Assembly (NCBI RefSeq): GCF_003605435.1
Contig: NZ_QXQB01000002.1
Location: 1,054,001 to 1,118,000 of the forward strand
Direction: 5' to 3'
DNA length: 64,000 bases
Origin: Paenibacillus pinisoli
Lineage (GTDB): Bacteria; Bacillota; Bacilli; Paenibacillales; Paenibacillaceae
Below are positions 59,548-64,000 of the stretch, in pieces (position 1 is the stretch's first letter; every line of letters starts with the position of its first letter). The notes beneath the pieces were generated by a model. It searched no databases. It was not told the DNA's origin and saw only the letters and a list, made by a program, of their open reading frames with translations. The translations under genes were made by a program, and so were the position numbers.

Positions 59548-61199
59548 GAGAGAAGCTCTCCGCTGCCCGTCTCAAGGCGGCTACGGTATTCCTTCGGCGA
59601 TATGCCAAGCCGCTTCTTGAAGCAGAAGCTGAAGTAATTGGGATCAGCGAACCCGACCCGCTCCGCAATCTCGAATGCCTTCAGCTCCGTCTCTCGAAGC
59701 AGCGCCATAGCCGCCTCCATGCGAATATGCATCAGATATTGCACGAATGTCATGCGCGTCTCCTTCTTGAACACCCCGCTGAAATAGCCTGCGCTAATAT
59801 GCAGCATGGCGCATACTTGCTGAATGGACAGGCTCGGATCGCCGTAGTTCTCCTTTGTATAATGAATGGCCTTCTCGACCATATCCTTGTAGGTGTATTG
59901 ACGCTTGCTCGCGATCGCTTGCATGATGCGCAGGCATACGTCATGGAACCATTGCTCCATCTCCAGCAGTCCCGCCAGCCGGAATAACTCCATATGAAGC
60001 TGGAAGCCTTGTCCGAACAATTCGTCCAGCGCTATTCCCGCATCCTGGGCGGTACGCCATACCGCCGTGCAGACCTCCAGCAGATAGACCTGTATATCCC
60101 CATAGGCACAGGCATACCCGGCCGGCTCCGCAAAGACCGCCGCCACAGCTTCACGCAGCTCCTCCGGCGTGCCGACCTTCAGGCTGCGGACAAGCGCCCC
60201 AACCTTCAACTCGTCAAGGCGCAGCTTCTGGGCCCCGCGATGCTCCATATCGCCTATGTAGATTACTTTACCGGTGCCGACCACAAGCCGATAGTCCAGC
60301 GCAAGCAGAGCATCCGAATACGAATCCTTCAAATGAGATAAATCCGCCGCGACAGAACCGACGCCGATCGTTGTCGACAGCTTCAGATAGAGGCGGATGC
60401 TTCGCACAATATTGTCCAGCGTCTCGCCCATTCGCCTTGTCCATGCGCTCCCCTCGCCATCGGTGTCGATGCCGATCAGCGCCACGCTCTCCTGGTGAAT
60501 GAACGCGCTGCCGAGCTGTGCCGCGCTCCACCATTCCCTGGCGATATTCAGCATCGCTTGCAGCATCAGCTCGATATCGCCGGAGCTCCGCAGCGAATCC
60601 GGCTCGGCGGCATATTCGCCATCCTCGCCTTGATGAAGCGCCAGCACCGCCGCAGCATATCCTGTCCCCTTCAGCTGCAGGCCGTAGCTCTGCGCTTTCT
60701 CCTCAATGACCGATCTGGACAGCTTGCGCGTAAGGAGCGATGCCAAGAAGCCTTCGCCAAGCAAGGGCAAGCTGGTGCGGTAATGCTCCTTCAGCCGCTG
60801 CATATCCTCGCGCTCCGCCGCCTCATCCTCAATCCGGCGCCTGATTTTATCCAGCAATTCGGCGAACGTATCCGAAGAAAAGGGCTTAAGCAAATATTCG
60901 TCTACGCTTAATCGCACCGCCTGCCTCGCGTAATCGAATTCATCATAGCCGGTCAATATAACGATCTTCACCAGCGGCTGGTGCTGGCGCAGCCAATGGG
61001 ACAGCTCCAGCCCGTTCATGAAAGGCATGCTGATGTCCGTAATCACGACGTCCGGCGCAAGCCGCTCGCATAACTCCAGCGCTTCCTGCCCATTTTCCGC
61101 CGTACCCGCAATCATGAAGCCGTGCCTCTGCCAATCGATCTCTCCCAGCAGCCCCTCCCTCACATCCGCCTCATCATCGACGAGCAGCACCTTGTACAT
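59544..61199 (-). CDS. YesN-type response regulator of the mgl operon
   Basis: The 551-residue protein has a receiver domain (VLLVDDEADVREGLLGEI; phospho-Asp55 in VVITDISMPF; conserved Lys in EYLLKPF), a middle YesN region and a C-terminal AraC double helix-turn-helix (about 450-545: LSIQQVCAMLHISAGYFSGVFKKE, ELKAFEIAERVGFADPNYFSFCFKKRLG in pieces). It is the first gene of the mgl operon, so activation would be positively autoregulated. GAAAGGGG precedes the ATG, and a cre site lies 43 nt upstream. Confidence 0.92.
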   Translation of the reverse strand: MYKVLLVDDEADVREGLLGEIDWQRHGFMIAGTAENGQEALELCERLAPDVVITDISMPFMNGLELSHWLRQHQPLVKIVILTGYDEFDYARQAVRLSVDEYLLKPFSSDTFAELLDKIRRRIEDEAAEREDMQRLKEHYRTSLPLLGEGFLASLLTRKLSRSVIEEKAQSYGLQLKGTGYAAAVLALHQGEDGEYAAEPDSLRSSGDIELMLQAMLNIAREWWSAAQLGSAFIHQESVALIGIDTDGEGSAWTRRMGETLDNIVRSIRLYLKLSTTIGVGSVAADLSHLKDSYSDALLALDYRLVVGTGKVIYIGDMEHRGAQKLRLDELKVGALVRSLKVGTPEELREAVAAVFAEPAGYACAYGDIQVYLLEVCTAVWRTAQDAGIALDELFGQGFQLHMELFRLAGLLEMEQWFHDVCLRIMQAIASKRQYTYKDMVEKAIHYTKENYGDPSLSIQQVCAMLHISAGYFSGVFKKETRMTFVQYLMHIRMEAAMALLRETELKAFEIAERVGFADPNYFSFCFKKRLGISPKEYRSRLETGSGELLS

Positions 61200-61241
61200 T
61201 CCGTTTTCCCCTTTCCCACACTTTGAATCGATTTAATTATT

Positions 61242-61255
61242 TGGAACCGCTTACA
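61242..61255. promoter_or_regulatory. cre site before the mgl operon
   Basis: TGTAAGCGGTTCCA on the minus strand matches 13 of 14 positions of the CcpA consensus TGWAANCGNTNWCA, 43 nt before the regulator's ATG. Catabolite repression of the whole operon is expected. Confidence 0.75.
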
Positions 61256-61285
61256 CTTTGATGTAGAACATTATTATTCATTCCA

Positions 61286-61325
61286 TGCAAAAAATCCACC
61301 ACCTCTTTTGCAGAGATGATGGATT
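61286..61325 (-). terminator. Terminator of the AIM24 operon
   Basis: Minus-strand arms AATCCATCATCTCT / AGAGGTGGTGGATT (with G-U pairs) around a short loop, followed by TTTTTTGC. Confidence 0.75.
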
Positions 61326-61333
61326 GGAGTCCG

Positions 61334-62023
61334 CTATTTGATATATACGCTTCCGAACGGAAGCACTTCCCGCAGCAGCCGCTTGAACCAGCCGTCGCCC
61401 GTCAGCTTGTCCTGCAAGCCGGTGTCGCGCGAGCCGGTCTGGATGAGCACAGGGCCATTCCCCCTCAGCTCCCATTGCACGTTCATATGCTGGCTGGCAA
61501 GCGAGTTGCCGTAGACGGACAGCTTGATCTCCGCATCCTCGGGATAAGCGACCAGCGCGCTCTTGTCGACAAAGAGAGGACGTTCGGGATGAAGCTGGAT
61601 GGAAGCCAGGTCGCCTGCGGTCAGCACGCCGAGCGTGCCCGGGCCGCTGAATTTAATCCGGATCAGCTCTCTCGTAATCCAGGCGGTCTTCCATTTCAGA
61701 ATCTTGCTCCTGAACGTCATTCCGTCGGAGAACAATGCCACATGACGGAAGTCGAACAGCAGGCTGCTATCCGCCGGTATATCGATGGTCTCCAGCGAGC
61801 AGCCGGGAGGAAGGCCAAGCAGAAATTCGCTTGTCCCTTGCAGGCGCGATCGAATCCACTTCTTCTTCCGGTAAGCGCCTCCGATATCCATAAAGCGGTC
61901 CTCGCGGCTGCGCGGATCGCCTTGATACGCCACGATAGACTTGGGATGAAGCACATGCAGTGCATCTCCTTCATCCAGCTGCACCCGCACATAGCCGATC
62001 GGCGAAGGCGTGGCGATCTTCAT
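61334..62023 (-). CDS. AIM24 family protein
   Basis: The 229-residue protein is an AIM24-type beta-rich fold: LDEGDALHVLHPKSIVAYQGD, FLLGLPPGCSLETIDIPADSSLLFD (in pieces), IKFSGPGTLGVLTAGDLA and LVAYPEDAEIKLSVYG. AIM24 proteins are related to mitochondrial AIM24 and TRAP-like RNA-binding proteins in fold, but their bacterial function is unknown. It overlaps the upstream coiled-coil gene by 4 nt, so the two are co-translated. Confidence 0.85.
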   Translation of the reverse strand: MKIATPSPIGYVRVQLDEGDALHVLHPKSIVAYQGDPRSREDRFMDIGGAYRKKKWIRSRLQGTSEFLLGLPPGCSLETIDIPADSSLLFDFRHVALFSDGMTFRSKILKWKTAWITRELIRIKFSGPGTLGVLTAGDLASIQLHPERPLFVDKSALVAYPEDAEIKLSVYGNSLASQHMNVQWELRGNGPVLIQTGSRDTGLQDKLTGDGWFKRLLREVLPFGSVYIK

Positions 62024-62538
62024 GGCAGCATAGCCTCATGGCCGTGGCCGCCGCGTCTTTGCTTGCGCCAGACGGCAAAGCGCCAGATTCTGACCGACAA
62101 GGCATAAGCCGCGATTAGGGCAATCAACAGTACAGCTGCGAATATAGCCTTATTGTACAACGATTGCTTCTTGGCCTCCGCGGCCTCCATCTGGGCGATA
62201 AGCGCCTGATTCTCCGATTTCAGCGTCTCGTTAGATTTCATTAGTTGTTCCTGCTCGGCGAGCAGGCCCTCTTGCTGGGCAAGCAGCGCTTCCTGCTGAG
62301 CCAGCAAGTCCGATGCTTGCTGACGGGTCAGCTCCAGCTGCTCGCGCTGGGCTTCAAGCTGTCCCTCCAGCATCTGCTTGGTGGACTCGTATTGGCCTTT
62401 CAGCTCGGCCAGCTTATCCGGCACCTCGTATATGTCCTTCAGCCGATCGAACATGCCCGCATGCGCTTGGGCTGATGCGAGGGGGAACGTTATGATTAAT
62501 AGCAATAATGCGATAATGATAGCTTTGGTCTGTCTCAC
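62020..62538 (-). CDS. Secreted coiled-coil protein with membrane anchor
   Basis: The 172-residue protein has an N-terminal signal or anchor (about 8-26, IIIALLLLIITFPLASAQAHA), a Gln/Glu/Leu-rich coiled coil (about 45-130, repeated LLAQQEALLAQQEGLLAEQEQL in pieces), a membrane segment (about 135-155, AIFAAVLLIALIAAYALSV) and a basic His/Gly-rich tail. It looks like a single-pass protein with an external coiled coil. Start GTG at 62538, with AGGTGA close upstream; a GTG at 62547 is an alternative. Co-transcribed with the AIM24 gene, it may scaffold it. Function unknown. Confidence 0.75.
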   Translation of the reverse strand: MRQTKAIIIALLLLIITFPLASAQAHAGMFDRLKDIYEVPDKLAELKGQYESTKQMLEGQLEAQREQLELTRQQASDLLAQQEALLAQQEGLLAEQEQLMKSNETLKSENQALIAQMEAAEAKKQSLYNKAIFAAVLLIALIAAYALSVRIWRFAVWRKQRRGGHGHEAMLP

Positions 62539-62662
62539 GGGAATCACCTGCCTCTTAGAAGAGATGGCACGAAGGATGTTCGCACAGTATATTCCCTTAT
62601 TCTATCATATTTTTGTCGATTGCTGTCATTTGAAAGATTCCAATAAGAGAGAAATTTCGCCC

Positions 62663-64000
62663 TTATTCCGGCATTGGCACGATTGCCGCTTCCAAGGCGC
62701 GATCCAGCTCCCTCTTATACGAATCGCACTCGTAATCACTCCAGCCAAGCTCGGCTTTCATCGCATGCAATAGGGCAGATCTCCACTGCCTCACGATGCC
62801 AATCTGAAAATAGAGCAATCCGGTCCGGCGGATGAAGAAATCGACAGGCTTCGCGGCCATCTCTTCTCTTATGCCATACAGCAGCTGAAGTCCCAGCTCC
62901 ACAGGCAAGCCATGCTGCTCGCGCAGCTGCACTGCGTCCGGATACATCGCCCATACCGCATCCGCATTCGAGCCATACCGGCGTGCAAGCCGCACTGCCG
63001 CCTCCGGCTTCAGCCCAAGCGCTGCCCCCGCGGCTGCCTTGCCTGCAGCGTATGCCTCGAAGCCGCTAGAGCCTCCCGTATCTCCTCCGGAGATCGGCAG
63101 CTCTCTGGTCCGGCTGGGCCCGAAGCCTTCCCCGCCTGCCGCCTGGACCTGCTGCACCGCCCGGTCCACGACCGCCTCCGCCATCTTGCGGTAGCCGGTG
63201 AGCTTGCCGCCCGCAATCGATACTAGGCCTGACGGCGAGACGAAAATCTCGTCCCGCCGCGAAATTTCCGACGGCGACTTCCCTTCCTGATGAACAAGCG
63301 GACGCAAGCCTGCCCAGCTGGATTCCACATCGCCCGCCGTCAGCCTGAGCGTCGGGAACATCGAATTGGCGGCTTTCAGCAAATAGGCGCGATCCTCATT
63401 CGTCATGGCCGGATTGGCCGTATCTCCGGCATAGTCCGTATCGGTCGTGCCCAGATAGGTTTTGCCCTCTCTCGGAATGGCAAATACCATGCGGCCGTCC
63501 GGCGTATCGAAGTAGACGGCTTGCCGTAGCGGGAAGCGGGCGCCGTCGAATACCAGATGCACGCCCTTGGTCAGATGGAGCGTCTTGCCCTGCCTGGAGC
63601 CGTCTGATTCCCGAATCTCGTCCACCCATGGCCCGGTTGCGTTAATCACGACGTCCGCCTCTATCCGGTATGACTCTCCGCTGATGCTATCTCGAACAAG
63701 CGCGCCAGCGACTTTGCCGTTCTCACCTCTCAGCAGCTCCTCCGCCTTCGCGTAATTGACGGCTAGAGCGCCCATGGCGACGGCTTGCTTCAGCACCTCA
63801 ATCGTCAGCCTGGCATCATCTGTCCGGTATTCCACATACAGCCCTCCGCCTTTCAGGCCGATCCGCTTAAGGAGCGGCTCCCGCTGCAAGGTCATCGTGC
63901 TGCTCAGCATCCTGCGCCGCTCATCCTTCTTCACGCCCGCCAGGAAATCATAGAACCGGAGCGCGAGCGAGGTCGTCAGCTTGCCGAAGCTGCCCCCTTC
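62663..64000 (-). CDS. glpD: Glycerol-3-phosphate dehydrogenase GlpD (5' end cut off)
   Basis: The frame runs from 64000 to 62663 (445 residues) and continues beyond the right edge; typical GlpD has about 550 residues, so roughly 100 N-terminal residues including the FAD-binding GxGxxG are missing. What remains shows DVVINATGPWVDEIRE, LTKGVHLVF, FAIPREGKTYLGTTDTDY, SSWAGLRPLVHQEGKS and IAGGKLTGYRKMAE, the FAD- and substrate-binding parts, and a C-terminal DAO_C domain. It oxidises glycerol 3-phosphate to dihydroxyacetone phosphate at the membrane, passing electrons to quinone. Confidence 0.93.
   Translation of the reverse strand, partial: EGGSFGKLTTSLALRFYDFLAGVKKDERRRMLSSTMTLQREPLLKRIGLKGGGLYVEYRTDDARLTIEVLKQAVAMGALAVNYAKAEELLRGENGKVAGALVRDSISGESYRIEADVVINATGPWVDEIRESDGSRQGKTLHLTKGVHLVFDGARFPLRQAVYFDTPDGRMVFAIPREGKTYLGTTDTDYAGDTANPAMTNEDRAYLLKAANSMFPTLRLTAGDVESSWAGLRPLVHQEGKSPSEISRRDEIFVSPSGLVSIAGGKLTGYRKMAEAVVDRAVQQVQAAGGEGFGPSRTRELPISGGDTGGSSGFEAYAAGKAAAGAALGLKPEAAVRLARRYGSNADAVWAMYPDAVQLREQHGLPVELGLQLLYGIREEMAAKPVDFFIRRTGLLYFQIGIVRQWRSALLHAMKAELGWSDYECDSYKRELDRALEAAIVPMPE

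Overview
The window looks like a chromosomal segment of a Paenibacillus-type, spore-forming, low-GC-lineage Firmicute (Bacillota) with moderately high GC. The evidence is: AGGAGG-type ribosome sites with frequent GTG/TTG starts; bacillithiol-linked YtxJ; spore-coat transglutaminase Tgl; a YheC/D coat-type ATP-grasp protein; an SLH-domain surface protein; several YesM/YesN systems next to sugar ABC transporters; and a very large GH87-type alpha-1,3-glucanase with the domain order known from Paenibacillus/Bacillus circulans enzymes. Identities are by reading the sequence and recalling families; no database search was run.

Layout. 1-6.4 kb: 5' part of a polyamine-type ABC ATPase gene, a membrane EAL/degenerate-GGDEF protein, a YhgE/Pip membrane protein with a TetR regulator and two matching operators, a GNAT enzyme, and ytxJ. 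6.6-12.9 kb: SLH protein, coat-type ATP-grasp protein, a three-gene cassette (adenylate-forming enzyme, sbnA, sbnB) expected to make L-2,3-diaminopropionate, then ohrR with promoter, operator and terminator. 12.9-16 kb: a 13-copy 50-bp tandem array, a methyltransferase, a TVP38-type membrane protein and a cyclophilin lipoprotein. 16-24 kb: YesN/YesM divergent from a sugar ABC cluster (binding protein, two permeases) ending in a DapA/NanA-family lyase. 24-35 kb: chitin/cellulose-type LPMO, DUF4395, tgl, HAD phosphatase, SRPBCC/AraC divergent pair, a secreted coiled-coil protein and the GH87 glucanase. 35-41 kb: a small gene behind a leader terminator, a 5'-nucleotidase-type enzyme, a DoxX/HxlR redox pair, hflX with a long leader that looks like an antibiotic-responsive attenuator, and an 8-copy 51-bp array. 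41-50 kb: a ribose-type ABC operon, an orphan KinB-like kinase, a diguanylate cyclase, and an aldo/keto reductase. 50-64 kb: an XRE/MmyB-type regulator divergent from fabF, a 22-23-copy array of alternating 50/51-bp units, a galactose-type mgl operon led by its own YesN/YesM pair plus a sugar-binding lipoprotein, an AIM24/coiled-coil pair, and glpD running off the right end.

How it works together. Most of the region is carbohydrate acquisition: secreted polysaccharide-active enzymes (LPMO, GH87), three sugar ABC importers with dedicated two- or three-component sensors, and CcpA-type cre sites in front of two of them. All three ABC operons carry a hairpin immediately downstream of the binding-protein gene, which fits differential mRNA stability. 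A second theme is stress sensing (OhrR, HxlR/DoxX, YtxJ, hflX leader). The most unusual features are the three minisatellite-like arrays, all lying between convergent genes (two share the same 50-bp register), the hflX leader with a small upstream frame encoding an Arg-Val-Arg motif, and the diaminopropionate cassette with an adenylating enzyme but no NRPS nearby.
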